A DNA stretch of 64,000 bases from Haloferax mediterranei ATCC 33500 (GTDB lineage: Archaea > Halobacteriota > Halobacteria > Halobacteriales > Haloferacaceae), in the NCBI RefSeq assembly GCF_000306765.2, contig NC_017944.1:62001-126000 (forward strand), given 5' to 3'. Shown one piece after another: positions 35,696-45,338 of this stretch (position 1 is the first letter of the stretch; every line of letters begins with the position of its first letter). The notes beneath the pieces are model-generated. The model worked only from the letters and a program-made list of their open reading frames with translations. It made no database searches and had not been told where the DNA came from. The translations under genes and the position numbers were made by a program.

Positions 35696-36033
35696 TTTCT
35701 GTTATCCGGTGAAAGGGCTGACTCTGTCGAAGCGTTTTGAAATACGATGTCATCTGCGAGACCAATACTGGCGTTCTCAGTATTTCGAATCACAGTCGGA
35801 TATACCAACAGGCCAGGGGTATCCATCTGAAAAAGCCGTTGTCTCTAACGGCGTTCGTAAGGTGTTACCATCACGATTGTCTCGCTGTCTCGCGGTGTGA
35901 GCTACGCGGACGTTTCTAGTGAGTGAGGCACCAGAAATTCTCCATGTTCACCTTACTGTGTGATATTTCATCTAATTCATATAGCGGACGAACCGGTCAA
36001 ACGTATTTGTGTCTTGTAGTGCTATGTAAACAC
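35696..36033. other. Divergent intergenic region
   Basis: About 340 bases between the BCCT gene (minus) and the ferredoxin gene (plus). It must hold both promoters. AT-rich stretches are at 35945-35985. Open frames here have poor composition. Confidence 0.4.
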
Positions 36034-36366
36034 ATGCCAACGATAGAGTTCAAAGGTGAAACGATTGAAGCCGACGTTGGTGACAACCTCCGTCAAACCC
36101 TCTTAGATGCTGGCCTCTCCCCGCATAACGGGAAAGCGCAGTATACCAACTGTCGCGGCAACGCGCTTTGCGGAACATGTGCCGTCGAAATCGTGGAGGG
36201 GGACGTCAGTAACCCGACGGGTAAAGAACGCCGTCGTCTCAAGTTGCCACCTCATAGTCTCGACTCCGGACTCCGGTTATCGTGTCAGCTGACGATTGAG
36301 GATGACCTCGTTGTCGAGAAACACCCGGGCTACTGGGGTCAGAAAATCGAACAGAACGACTCCTGA
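36034..36366 (+). CDS. Plant-type 2Fe-2S ferredoxin
   Basis: A 110-residue ferredoxin from the ATG at 36034. The upstream in-frame extension lacks conserved sequence. Ligands are Cys40, Cys46 and Cys49 in the NCRGNALCGTCAVEI motif, plus Cys84 in LSCQL. It is a chloroplast-type electron carrier without the extra haloarchaeal N-terminal insertion, so not the major haloarchaeal ferredoxin. The partner enzyme is unknown. Confidence 0.9.
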   Translation: MPTIEFKGETIEADVGDNLRQTLLDAGLSPHNGKAQYTNCRGNALCGTCAVEIVEGDVSNPTGKERRRLKLPPHSLDSGLRLSCQLTIEDDLVVEKHPGYWGQKIEQNDS

Positions 36367-36491
36367 TAGGGGGTGTCGTGGTGAATATACGCTGTGAGCA
36401 CGACCACTCAAACCGATTACTAATTGAAAGATTCAACAAGGCACTCAGGAGAGTTAGGGTCGAAGTCCGGATTCCGTCCCCAGCGCGTAGT

Positions 36492-37088
36492 TCACGCGGT
36501 ACGACAGCTGTCCCTCGGATTCTGGAGAAGTTGATAGGAGAAGATGAGGAGCGTTACGTCGTACTCAGCGATTGCAATTAGCTCGGCGATTGCCAGTCCG
36601 TCGAACGTGTGTATTGCGAGCAACGCAAGGAAGGTTCCAGACACAACGACGCCAGCGAACAGCCGGGCATATGCAACACCTCGATAACTCAGTGACACGG
36701 CGAGTAGAAATACTCCTGTTCCTCCCGAAAGCGCAAGGCCCAGAGCGTACGATTCAGGAAGTGTGACGCCATTTGAGCGGTATCCAATCAGAAGGAGCGC
36801 TATGCCGGTCAGCCCGAAGAGTACGACCCCACCCCGGCTGAGGCGGGTCTCACTTTCTCGAAAGACTTGAGTACAAAAAAAGAGCAAGAGAACTCCGCTA
36901 ACGACCAGTCCACCATTGTAGACAAGCGTGAGCCGAGCCGAGCGGCGACCCAAGTCAGAGAGTGAGTGGTATTGTAGCGAAAACCACGGATTCGACAGCA
37001 ACGATACGGTAAGAACGCTTCCGGACAGTATGACTATGAACAGCCCAGCGTACGCTCCAGCCCTCCGCCATGACAGCTTACTCGTCAT
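36492..37088 (-). CDS. DUF998 membrane protein
   Basis: A protein of about 198 residues (from the ATG at 37088; the frame is open to 37160) with six hydrophobic helices and the DUF998 layout: GAYAGLFIVILSG, YHSLSDLGRRSARLTLVYNGGLVVSG, a middle LIGYRSNG, and a final hydrophobic helix with an HTFDG loop. DUF998 function is unknown. It lies 90 bases downstream of a UbiA-family gene on the same strand. Confidence 0.75.
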   Translation of the reverse strand: MTSKLSWRRAGAYAGLFIVILSGSVLTVSLLSNPWFSLQYHSLSDLGRRSARLTLVYNGGLVVSGVLLLFFCTQVFRESETRLSRGGVVLFGLTGIALLLIGYRSNGVTLPESYALGLALSGGTGVFLLAVSLSYRGVAYARLFAGVVVSGTFLALLAIHTFDGLAIAELIAIAEYDVTLLIFSYQLLQNPRDSCRTA

Positions 37089-37178
37089 GACTCCTGTGAG
37101 AAGACTACGGTCCAGTATGCGTGTAATGCTTTCGAGAGTGTAGTTCACAACCTTATCCACGCCGTCCTCTCGGGTCGG

Positions 37179-38045
37179 TTAGACGAACGGGTGGAACCAC
37201 ACTGCGGCGATGAGACTGGCCAGAAACAGGTAGGCGCCACGGATAAGCAACATCGTGGCTAGTGTCGGTGATTTCCGCCACGCAATCGCTGCTACGGGAG
37301 CAAAGACTCCGACAGCCAAAACAGTACTCGGCGGGAAGACACCGCCGACAGCGAATCCCATGACGAGTCCCAACCCGACCGTCATTATCCCGTACGCTAC
37401 TCTTCGGGCGGTGTCTTGCCCGAGTACCACTGCGACCGTCGGCTTACCGATTGAGGAATCGTAGGTGTAATCTTGGGCATCGTCGATCGTCTTTACCCCC
37501 GAGAGAAGGACGAGAAACACGAGTCCAAATGCAAGTGATTCGAGTGGCACTATCCCACTCTGCACATATGACGCGCTCACGATCGTTAGAGCGATACCAA
37601 GCGGGTATCCCATGGTCGCTCCGATTGGATGCATATCCAATTGGGGTGCATGCAGGTAGCCAATCACCCATGTCGGCAGCGTGAGCAGTGCCGCCCCCGG
37701 TCCAGCGAGAGCCCAGAGACCGATGAGCGCGGCGATGAACGCAAGTGCCGCCCCAGCGAGTGCAATCCGACATCCGGTGACAGTCAGGGGGTGATCGTCG
37801 TCCTCGTTTCGGACGTGAAAATCCACGTACCCGTCTTTCACGTGGGCCGTATAGACTGCACAGAAGATGGCGCCCATGTGGACGGCCCCGACGAAGAGTG
37901 AGAATTCACCAGCGAGGATACTCCCGAACCACGACGCGGCAAGTGGCGGCAGCATGAATACGGGATGAATCTGTGAGAGGAAAGCGCGAAGAACAGCCAT
38001 AGGCCCGGAGCCGTGCCGCGCAATCGCGTTGTTTCGTGTGAACAT
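37179..38045 (-). CDS. UbiA-family prenyltransferase
   Basis: A 288-residue membrane protein with about eight to nine helices. The two Asp-rich substrate/Mg motifs are in the expected loops: DGYVDFHVRNEDDD (71-84) and DDAQDYTYDSSIGKPT (about 197-212). The family transfers prenyl groups to aromatic or lipid acceptors. The first motif differs from the usual NDxxDxxxD, so the acceptor is uncertain. The neighbouring DUF998 gene and ferredoxin may or may not share a pathway. Confidence 0.85.
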   Translation of the reverse strand: MFTRNNAIARHGSGPMAVLRAFLSQIHPVFMLPPLAASWFGSILAGEFSLFVGAVHMGAIFCAVYTAHVKDGYVDFHVRNEDDDHPLTVTGCRIALAGAALAFIAALIGLWALAGPGAALLTLPTWVIGYLHAPQLDMHPIGATMGYPLGIALTIVSASYVQSGIVPLESLAFGLVFLVLLSGVKTIDDAQDYTYDSSIGKPTVAVVLGQDTARRVAYGIMTVGLGLVMGFAVGGVFPPSTVLAVGVFAPVAAIAWRKSPTLATMLLIRGAYLFLASLIAAVWFHPFV

Positions 38046-38139
38046 CGTGGAGGTTCTCTTTCGTGGGTTGATTGGAGCTGTTCACCCGGTCTTTGGGAGA
38101 CTATTCGTCAGTGTGACATATACTGTTTGGGGCACAGTC

Positions 38140-38156
38140 TATAGTAGCGTTTGCAA
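38140..38156. repeat. Terminal inverted repeat of the IS6-type element
   Basis: The 17-bp sequence TATAGTAGCGTTTGCAA is identical to both ends of the 7865 fold-back element and, in complement, to the end of the 57824-57893 copy. The sequence just inside it (CTGGTGACAC) also matches the 57.8-kb copy. Confidence 0.75.
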
Positions 38157-38690
38157 CTGGTGACACAGCCGATTGCACGACACCGGTCCATCGAGCGATT
38201 GATGTGGTCGTTGGAAGCTATAGTATTGTGTGAATTATAGAAAACACTTGCGGACAATTCCGAGACTTCTAGCCCACGAACTGTGAAAGCGGTCAATTCG
38301 GATTTTAAGGGAGTGAAACCACCTTCGATGAGGTTTCGTTCGACGTAGTCGGGCCGACTGCTCAATCCTAATCGGGCGATTGCAGTCAGATAACCGTAAT
38401 TATCGACGAGGAACACAGCCTCTGAGAGGTCGTGTTTCTAGGTAAGCCGATAGAGAAACACAGTAGCTGGACCGGTCCCTACCGTCCAAATGATTCGACA
38501 TCGAGAATCAACTTTGTCTCGATGTATATTGTATTGCATAGTCAATACTATTCACCACTGATCTTGATAGTAGTTTCGTCGACCGCAACCCGCTTCGGCG
38601 TTGCCTCAGGTAGGTTGTGTCAGCTGTCATCCAGCCGATGTACTCTGTTCCAAACCACTTGATGAGTCCGTTGAACGTCGAGAAATAGAA
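38140..38690 (-). pseudogene. Decayed IS6-family transposase
   Basis: Read on the minus strand, fragments match haloarchaeal IS6-type DDE transposases across several frames: DVQRTHQVVWNRVH (38620-38672), VDETTIKISGE (about 38545-38580) and FLVDNYGYLTAIARLGL to YVERNLIE (38330-38410), then a degenerate YYN-type tail. Stops and frameshifts interrupt every part. The gene ends at the terminal repeat TATAGTAGCGTTTGCAA (38140-38156) shared with the fold-back elements near 7865 and 57890. The other terminus was not found. Confidence 0.75.
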
Positions 38691-38742
38691 GAATCTCTTT
38701 TTTCTCTAAAGAACAACTGGTCGCGTGGAGCTGGACGGCGAC

Positions 38743-38854
38743 CGCCCTGACGGGCGTCCTCAGAACGCAAAGCGTTCTGATGGGCTGCCCGCAGGACCAG
38801 CGGTTCTGTGAGATGCGAACGAGACGCGACGCGTCAACGAACGGCGTCAGCCGT
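38743..38854. repeat. Cluster of four short hairpins
   Basis: Four perfect stems follow in 112 bases: CGCCC/GGGCG (38743-38756), AGAACGC/GCGTTCT (38762-38778), GACGC/GCGTC (38823-38835) and ACGGC/GCCGT (38841-38854), with loops of 3-4 bases. Subterminal hairpins of this kind occur at ends of IS200/IS605-type elements, but no TnpA or TnpB sequence is seen here. Confidence 0.5.
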
Positions 38855-39525
38855 GACGTCCACTCGCGAATCAACGGCCCCCGAGGAGACAATGAACGAC
38901 CGGTGAAAAGAGTAGTAGTGGAATGCCAGTGGGATTCGTGGCGTTATTGCCATGGCAGGCAGCGCCATCGAACAGTGCCCCGTATTGATACATGAACACA
39001 ACTATCAAAGGGGTAGTTAAATAGGAAACAATTGTCTAAGGGGAAAGTTGTGGTGTTCTCTGAATAAACCAAATTCTCCGGTGTGGTACTCCTCAGCACT
39101 GCGAATATAATGATAATAATTAGCATGGGGTGCAATGACATTCTGTGGCGTATCCGTACCGCCAACGCACCGAGAGTCGGTGCGATGTGCCTCCAGAGAC
39201 AGAAACCCGCGGCGCAACGAACAGCGCCTTTTTCATATCTCTGGTACAGAACATCTAGACCCCGGAGAACGTCCCTTCAGTCACTTCCGAGCCAAAGCTC
39301 GCCCGGCTACGGCGGTGTCTGAAAGCAAATCCGAAAGACTGTCAGCCAGTGTACGCTCGGTGTTATCAATAAGAAGTAGATGGAAACGAACACTCCGGTC
39401 CACAGGTTCCGTTTTCGTCTGGGAACGCTTACTCTTCGTATCGTATTCGGCATCGGTTTGGTTTCTGCTATATGAACTATCCACGGCTCCGCTAGTTTGA
39501 AAACCTGCAACTAAGTAGAGAGTGT

Positions 39526-40677
39526 ATGTTGCGACAGTTCGTCGAGGATTTTTTCACCGTCGTAACCACGCTTGTCGTCATCTCGCTCGTGGTCGGCCAA
39601 CTCCTCGGCCAGCCCGTCCTCTTGGGATACGTCACGTCTGGGAGTATGTCACCGACACTGAATACGGGTGACGCGTTCGTCGCCATTCCCGAACCGTTGT
39701 CGGGCGAGATAGAACCGGGCGACATCATTGTTTTCAACGCTATCGAACTGCATGGAGGGGGACTGACGACACACCGAGTCGTCGAAGAGACCGAAACGGG
39801 CTATATCACGAAAGGAGACAACAACCCGTTTCGGGACCAGAGTAGCGACGAACCGGTGGTAACTGATGACAGAATTGTCGCGACAGCGCTCCAATTGAAC
39901 GGTGGTGTAGTCCGAATTCCGGGGCTCGGAACCGCCATCACCACCGTTCGAGACACTGTGTCGGGCGGACAAACGGCTTTGACGACAGCACTCGGCGTCG
40001 ATGCACCGTTCGGGACGCAAGGGTTAAGCGGCTTGTTTATCTCCGTCGGACTCGTGTTGTTCCTGTTCATTTTTATAGATGATTTACGGGAAGGACAGAC
40101 CCGTGGCCGAGACCGAGAGCGTTCACGAACGGACAGTGAGGCTATCGACGGTCGGTGGGTTGCGCTCGGGTTGGCGTTTCTCGTACTCGTCCCAGCGAAC
40201 GCCGCGATGTTGGCACCGAGCGGAACTCATCAGGTAGTTGTCGACGGGGATGATGTGTCCGGAGACATCGAACCCGGCGACCAGGTCGAAAACGGATTCA
40301 CTGCCAAGAACAGTGGTCTCGTAACGATGCTCATTTTCCTCGAAACGACACATCCTGACGCGGAAATGAGTCACAGCAAACTGGTCGTGCCGCACGGTGA
40401 ATCGGTGACAGCGACGCTGTTAGTGTCGGCTCCACCGCCGGGTGAACAGACCGCCGTGACGGTTACCGAGCGGCGCTACTTTTTGCTCCTTCCTCAGGGA
40501 GTCATCGAGCAGTTACACTTGATACATCCGCTCGTGGCGATTGGCGTATTCAACGTGCTGATACTGTTGAGTGTCTCTGCGATGGTCGGCGCAGTGTTCG
40601 GGTTCGGCTCGAATCGAATCCGAGATACAGCCCGTGACATTCCACTCAAGCGTCGGTTAAAGCGTCTATTCAAGTAG
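39526..40677 (+). CDS. Archaeal signal peptidase I (SipW-like) with extra membrane helices
   Basis: A 383-residue protein. The N-terminal helix is followed by the catalytic SGSMSPTL motif with Ser40, then TTHRVVE with His83 replacing the bacterial Lys, and TKGDNNPFRD, as in archaeal/SipW-type S26B peptidases. After about residue 165 there are further helices and a beta-rich external domain not present in minimal archaeal signal peptidases. It probably removes signal peptides from the DUF1102 surface proteins encoded to the right. Confidence 0.9.
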   Translation: MLRQFVEDFFTVVTTLVVISLVVGQLLGQPVLLGYVTSGSMSPTLNTGDAFVAIPEPLSGEIEPGDIIVFNAIELHGGGLTTHRVVEETETGYITKGDNNPFRDQSSDEPVVTDDRIVATALQLNGGVVRIPGLGTAITTVRDTVSGGQTALTTALGVDAPFGTQGLSGLFISVGLVLFLFIFIDDLREGQTRGRDRERSRTDSEAIDGRWVALGLAFLVLVPANAAMLAPSGTHQVVVDGDDVSGDIEPGDQVENGFTAKNSGLVTMLIFLETTHPDAEMSHSKLVVPHGESVTATLLVSAPPPGEQTAVTVTERRYFLLLPQGVIEQLHLIHPLVAIGVFNVLILLSVSAMVGAVFGFGSNRIRDTARDIPLKRRLKRLFK

Positions 40678-40718
40678 AGTAAACAGCTCGGGTTCGGGCA
40701 GAAAAAGGACGATATCCC

Positions 40719-41822
40719 TCACCAGTCGACGTCGTCCTCGTCGTAGAGGTCCCGGACTTGTTCCGGCGTCAGTTCGCGGTCGTAGATACGGGCGTCATCC
40801 AACCAGCCGGTGAACCCATAGTCGAGTTTGCCGCTCGGATCGACCCCGTTTCCAATGCGTAACGGCTGGTTGGACGGTTCTGCGTTGGGAACACCAGGGA
40901 CATCGTGGAGTTCCGTATCAACGTACACGCGATCTCGCTCCGCGCTGTGAGTCCATGTCAGTAGTTGCCATTCACACGGTGTAACCGAAACACCGGTGAG
41001 AACGTTCTTCTCCGTCGTCTCGATTACAATCTCGTGGTGTTGGTCGCTGAATGGCTTCTCCGCGATAAAGAACTGATAGCTGTCGTCACCAACCGAGTTC
41101 CACTTGCTAAAGAGCCTCGAAAGAGTACTTGTATGTACCCCTGGTTGATACTTCACCCAAACTGAAAGCGTAAACTCGGACGTCAGGTCTAACGCAGTGT
41201 CATCCTGAATTGTCAATACGTCGCAGCCGTGCCCGAAGTACAGTGCCCAGTCTTTGGCCCAGGGGTCGATTAGCCGAGACGATGGCCACGAACGGCGACT
41301 TCGTGTCGCACTGTGGTTGCTCCACTCGTCGGCGAGTGTAGTCCTACTCGGCTTCTCGTCGAACTTCCACCAGGCGACTTTCGGATCCTCGCAGACGACC
41401 GTGAACTCACGAGTCAACTCGACCTGTTGGTCGTTGCCGCCGGCGGTGATGGTGAGGTCGATAGTGGTAGCCTCCTCTCGCGGGCACGACAGCGTTGCCT
41501 CGATATCACCTTGTTCGCCGGGATTGAGCTGCCTCGGCGTCTCCACATCGAGGATCGGTGCGTCTATTGGAACGTCGACGCGGAACCATGTGAGTGGTTC
41601 GTCGAACCGATTTGTGAGTGTCGTGAGTGTCACACTGTCGCCGTCACTGCCTTCGATGCGTGTTCCGTCGACCCCGAGAAGTGCGCTCGAATCGTCGGTG
41701 GTTCCGAGGGTGCTTGTTCGGTCGGCGTCAACCGTCGTGAAGCCAGCGCTATCGACGGCAAGCATCCCCGCACCGGTAGCGAGGAACGCGAGTGCACTCC
41801 GGCGAGTCCACTTCCCGGTCAT
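40719..41822 (-). CDS. Secreted LamG/concanavalin-like domain protein
   Basis: A 367-residue protein with a Tat-type signal (KWTRRSALAFLATGAGMLAVD), a 120-residue beta domain with features of the neighbouring surface proteins, and a C-terminal LamG jelly-roll (about 165-360): WKFDEKP, ALYFGHGCDVLTI, FTLSVWVKY, WQLLTWTHS, GWLDDARIYDRELTPEQVRDLY. Such domains bind sugars or polymers on the cell surface. Its start overlaps the stop of the DUF7344 regulator gene by 4 bases, so they form an operon. Confidence 0.85.
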   Translation of the reverse strand: MTGKWTRRSALAFLATGAGMLAVDSAGFTTVDADRTSTLGTTDDSSALLGVDGTRIEGSDGDSVTLTTLTNRFDEPLTWFRVDVPIDAPILDVETPRQLNPGEQGDIEATLSCPREEATTIDLTITAGGNDQQVELTREFTVVCEDPKVAWWKFDEKPSRTTLADEWSNHSATRSRRSWPSSRLIDPWAKDWALYFGHGCDVLTIQDDTALDLTSEFTLSVWVKYQPGVHTSTLSRLFSKWNSVGDDSYQFFIAEKPFSDQHHEIVIETTEKNVLTGVSVTPCEWQLLTWTHSAERDRVYVDTELHDVPGVPNAEPSNQPLRIGNGVDPSGKLDYGFTGWLDDARIYDRELTPEQVRDLYDEDDVDW

Positions 41823-42385
41823 TCTCTAACTTCCGGAGGCCTGTCGGCTTCTCCCAACCGCATACTTCGGTTCTGGTAGACGTGATACGCTGCAGAACCT
41901 AGGAAGAGGAGCGAGATGAGAGTGGCCCACGCAAGTTTCGGAATCCACTCGGGGAACACACCGACCCAAACGGCAGCAACGAGTGCCAACGCGACCGCCG
42001 AAAGCCCGAGGTAGTACTCGGCCCATGGAATCGAATTGCCCGGGACGACATCCAGATAAACATCGAGGTCTGTCGCCTGCTCTGTCAGTGTAATCGTACC
42101 GTTATCGTGGGTAATGACGCCTGCGCGTTCCAGCGCCGGGAGGTGAGTCTGCTGCATTGAGGTGTACACGCGGTGTCGCTCTGTAGACGTGACTTCGTGG
42201 ACGACTTTTCCGTTTTCCCACGCCGCGACCTGTTCTGCGAGGTTCGAGAGTTCAGTTGGTCCGTCGTTCTGCTTTATTGCGTGGAGAGCGTACCGACGGC
42301 GGTGGTTACTCAAGAGACCGTAAACGTCGTCACGGGAAACGAGACTCTCGTCTGTGTCTGCCCTTCCCAACTGTACCATAGACAT
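41819..42385 (-). CDS. DUF7344-type HTH regulator with two membrane helices
   Basis: A 188-residue protein. The N-terminal domain has the haloarchaeal DUF7344 winged-helix pattern: VYGLLSNHRRRYALHAIKQ, TELSNLAEQVAAWEN, then RHRVYTSMQQTHLPALERAGVI. The C-terminus has two hydrophobic helices (YYLGLSAVALALVAAVWVG and LAWATLISLLFLGSAA), so it is a membrane-anchored regulator. It precedes the LamG protein in an operon. Confidence 0.88.
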   Translation of the reverse strand: MSMVQLGRADTDESLVSRDDVYGLLSNHRRRYALHAIKQNDGPTELSNLAEQVAAWENGKVVHEVTSTERHRVYTSMQQTHLPALERAGVITHDNGTITLTEQATDLDVYLDVVPGNSIPWAEYYLGLSAVALALVAAVWVGVFPEWIPKLAWATLISLLFLGSAAYHVYQNRSMRLGEADRPPEVRE

Positions 42386-42573
42386 AATTTCAGATTCCTT
42401 GGTAATACGCTTTCTCGTTACGTTCGGCTTTCATGTTACTCTGATATCAGACAGGTGTCACTAAGGGAAACGACACCCCGGTTGACCACGATATCGACGC
42501 GGACCCCTTCCGTCGGACGGTTGAAAACTGCCCGCCCGGACGAATAACCCATGTACTCTACGGACGGTCCGGA

Positions 42574-43221
42574 TTAGACTTCGCTGATACGAATAGTCAG
42601 CGTCTCGCTCTCCGTGCCGCTCTGGCCAGTTTCAAGCGTTGCACCAAACTCAGACGTTGTATCCGCTGCGACTTCCTCGCTGTGTGGGTTTTGGCCCCCA
42701 ATCTCTGTGAGGAACGTGTTGCCAGATTCGAGTTCGACGCTGAACTTCTTGCCGTTTCCGTTACCGTCGCCGTTGTTCACCAGCGTAAAGAAGCCGCTGG
42801 GGTAGGTGTACGTGCTGTTCGGCAGCAGACGCTCGTCGGTACCGCCCTGTTTGTACCCGAAGACGACGGTCACGTCGTTGGCAATGAGACTCACGTAGTT
42901 CTCGTCGATATCCGCAGTTCCGTTCGCATCGAGCGTGTCATTGCTGGTGGGGAACAACGTCGTGGGGTCGGTGACCAGGTCATCGTTACTGTCGCGCAGG
43001 GCGACTTCGTCAGCGGAAGCGTCCACGAGCACGTCCGTGAATTGGTCGGCAATCTCCGACCCGTCGTCGTCGCCGTTGTCGTCGACGCCAACGACGTTAA
43101 CTTCGACTTCGCGCGTCGCCTCGACGGTGCTGAATGCACCCGAGCCGAACGCCGCGCCAGTTCCGATACCAATCGTTCCGATAAGCCCCAGTACACTTCT
43201 GCGGTTCATCTTCATACTCAT
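42574..43221 (-). CDS. DUF1102/SipW-type surface protein (Tat signal)
   Basis: A 215-residue secreted protein: signal MNRRSVLGLIGTIGIGTGAAFGSGAF followed by TVEATREV, the class I recall from SipW-dependent (TasA/camelysin-like) haloarchaeal surface proteins. The GSGAF motif at the cleavage site is shared with the two related proteins encoded to the right. The mature part is an acidic beta domain. It is divergent from the next DUF1102 gene (43333), with about 110 bases between starts. Confidence 0.85.
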   Translation of the reverse strand: MSMKMNRRSVLGLIGTIGIGTGAAFGSGAFSTVEATREVEVNVVGVDDNGDDDGSEIADQFTDVLVDASADEVALRDSNDDLVTDPTTLFPTSNDTLDANGTADIDENYVSLIANDVTVVFGYKQGGTDERLLPNSTYTYPSGFFTLVNNGDGNGNGKKFSVELESGNTFLTEIGGQNPHSEEVAADTTSEFGATLETGQSGTESETLTIRISEV

Positions 43222-43332
43222 CCATTGACGGGTACCAACTTACTAATGACCTGCGTTAGACGGCCTAAACTGGAGGTTAAACGGTCTAACGCTGTTCAGT
43301 AATAAGACCCTGTACGAGAGACATCGAGGAAG

Positions 43333-43911
43333 ATGAAGCGAAGAAGTCTCCTACTCAGTATCGGTGCCGCCAGCGTTGGAACGGGGGCAGTGTTCGGCTC
43401 CGGTGCGTTCACCTCTATCGAAGCGGACCGGAACGTCAACCTCAAGGTCACCAACGACAGCGGGTCGGCACAGGTAAGCTTCGACCAAGGAAGTGGCGTT
43501 GGCGCGGATGCAATTGTCGGGACAGACAACAGCGAGTCCGCCGAGGTGATCAAGTTCGCAGAGACGAACCTCAACGAACGTGCGAAGACGACGTTCACGG
43601 ACGCGCTCGAAATCGACAACAATGGTGGCACCAAGGTAGATTTGTACGTCGACGACAGTACCGAGGGTATCGGTGACGACCCGAGTAACGGCGAAGTTCT
43701 TGATTTCCGGGTCGACGGGTCTTCTATCGTCGGTGACGGTACGTCGGGGAACGCCATCGAACTCGGAGCCGACGGGAGCACCTCCGGCGGTGAGAACACG
43801 GATGTCATAGAAGTGGACATCGTGGTCGATTTACTGGATGACAATGTCGACGGAAGCAGTCTCAAGGATATCGATTCCGTGACGTTCGTTGTGGAAGCGA
43901 AGCGTAACTGA
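43333..43911 (+). CDS. DUF1102/SipW-type surface protein (second copy)
   Basis: A 192-residue secreted protein with signal MKRRSLLLSIGAASVGTGAVFGSGAF followed by TSIEADRNV, closely parallel to the neighbouring DUF1102 protein. The mature part is an acidic beta sandwich (VNLKVTNDSGSAQVSF, LEIDNNGGTKVDLYVDD). It is a candidate fibre or surface-layer subunit processed by the locus signal peptidase. Confidence 0.85.
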   Translation: MKRRSLLLSIGAASVGTGAVFGSGAFTSIEADRNVNLKVTNDSGSAQVSFDQGSGVGADAIVGTDNSESAEVIKFAETNLNERAKTTFTDALEIDNNGGTKVDLYVDDSTEGIGDDPSNGEVLDFRVDGSSIVGDGTSGNAIELGADGSTSGGENTDVIEVDIVVDLLDDNVDGSSLKDIDSVTFVVEAKRN

Positions 43912-44114
43912 AACGAAAAGCAACTGAAAACGAAGCGTACCTGAAATCACAACGCGCTGCAGGCGCGAACTAAAACGTTAGAACGAACACAGAGTTCGCG
44001 AACGCAGTACGGAACCCGCAAACACACCGTACAGGCTTCGAACGGACCCCAAGGAAACCACAGATTTGGGACGCCTGAAACAAGCGTGCCCCCCACAGCA
44101 GAATAATCACAAGT

Positions 44115-45224
44115 ATGAACCGGACGCTCGTCGCCGTCGTCGCACTCGCCGCTCTCATCAGCGGCACAGTCATAGCGACAGGAGCCTTCACAACTGGGGA
44201 CGAAATCGCGCCAGCGGACGACTCAGAGGTGTATCTCTCCGCAGCGGACACGGAAAACGGTCATCGCTACGTCGAGTACGACGACAACGGGCAGATACGA
44301 CTCCACCTCTCACCCGTCCTTCCGAACAGTCGGACGCGAGTGAACGATTTATTTGTCGTCGGGTTTGCTGGCTACGAGAACAGCAATAACAGCACAACAG
44401 TTCGACTCGGGAGCGACAGCGAGCGAATAACGATTCACCGTATGGATACCGGCGAGCGCATCAACGGGGAACCCATACTGCTACAACCGAACGAGTCCGT
44501 GCTGTTCGGTGTAACCGTCAGCCCTGAAGACCGTGACTTCACAAGCGAAGTCACCGTCGAAGCGACCGTTCCTGAACGGGAATCCAATCCCGATGAAGAC
44601 ACGGACGAGGATACTGACAGTGATGACGATGACGACGACGATGATACCACGGACAGGAATGATGACGATACCTCCTCGGGAGATGGAGATACATCCGGAC
44701 AGTCAGATGGTGGAGATACGACCGGTAAAACTACGACCGACACCAGTCCTCCGGATTCGGGCGATGGGAGTACTACCGACGAACAACCGCCGACGGCCAC
44801 GGACGACACCGAACAGCCGGTCGAACCTAGTGGATTTATCTTCGGCTTCACCCCCGTGTTCGGTGTCGCGTGGGTGTGGTGGTTCGCACTCGGCGGGGTC
44901 GCTGCAATACTCGCGAATTACCTCGTACAGACACGGCACCACGGGGTGCTCCCTATCTTCCAGATGGAAGAGTCTGCACGCCGCCGCCGTCTGAAAGATG
45001 TCCTCCGCGGTGAGAGTGTGGTCGGTCTGGGTGTGGTTGTCCTCTCGATACTGGTGGCGCTCTCTCTGTCGAGTGCCGGAATCACTGGAGTGCCACAGCT
45101 GATTGGCACGCTCCTCTGTTCCGTCCTCGCCGGAAGCGCAACGGGCTACAGACGCTTGCCAGATATTCGCGTCACCAAACGCACAGCAGACGGTGACCCC
45201 CTCGATCCGGACCACGAGCCCTGA
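44115..45224 (+). CDS. DUF1102-like surface protein with Asp/Thr linker and membrane helices
   Basis: A 369-residue protein: N-terminal signal (LVAVVALAALISGTVIATGAFTTGDE), a beta domain related to the DUF1102 proteins to about residue 155, a long low-complexity Asp/Thr/Ser linker (about 160-235), then hydrophobic helices (VFGVAWVWWFALGGVAAILANYL and two more) and a basic cytoplasmic tail. It may anchor the surface fibres or connect them to the cell envelope. Confidence 0.8.
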   Translation: MNRTLVAVVALAALISGTVIATGAFTTGDEIAPADDSEVYLSAADTENGHRYVEYDDNGQIRLHLSPVLPNSRTRVNDLFVVGFAGYENSNNSTTVRLGSDSERITIHRMDTGERINGEPILLQPNESVLFGVTVSPEDRDFTSEVTVEATVPERESNPDEDTDEDTDSDDDDDDDDTTDRNDDDTSSGDGDTSGQSDGGDTTGKTTTDTSPPDSGDGSTTDEQPPTATDDTEQPVEPSGFIFGFTPVFGVAWVWWFALGGVAAILANYLVQTRHHGVLPIFQMEESARRRRLKDVLRGESVVGLGVVVLSILVALSLSSAGITGVPQLIGTLLCSVLAGSATGYRRLPDIRVTKRTADGDPLDPDHEP

Positions 45225-45338
45225 CACCGCTGGCTGGTGATTACGCGGAGAGGAACGGGTTTCGCTCGGTGCTGTATCCATCGTCCTGAGCCGGTTGCGG
45301 TCTGTCGTCTAAGTACCTCGATGATCTGAGTCGAGAGC

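Larger units (their letters stand above)
38046..39525. other. Region of transposon relics, otherwise no gene
   Basis: The 1.5 kb between the UbiA and signal-peptidase genes contains the IS6-type relic (38140-38690), a cluster of short hairpins (38743-38854) and, from 38900 on, only short frames of poor composition. The promoter of the signal peptidase must lie near 39490-39520. Confidence 0.5.

Noticed and set aside
38108..38416. A 102-residue gene on the minus strand
   Set aside because: The frame contains transposase fragments (FLVDNYGYLTAIARL) followed by random sequence. It is part of the IS6-type relic, not a gene.
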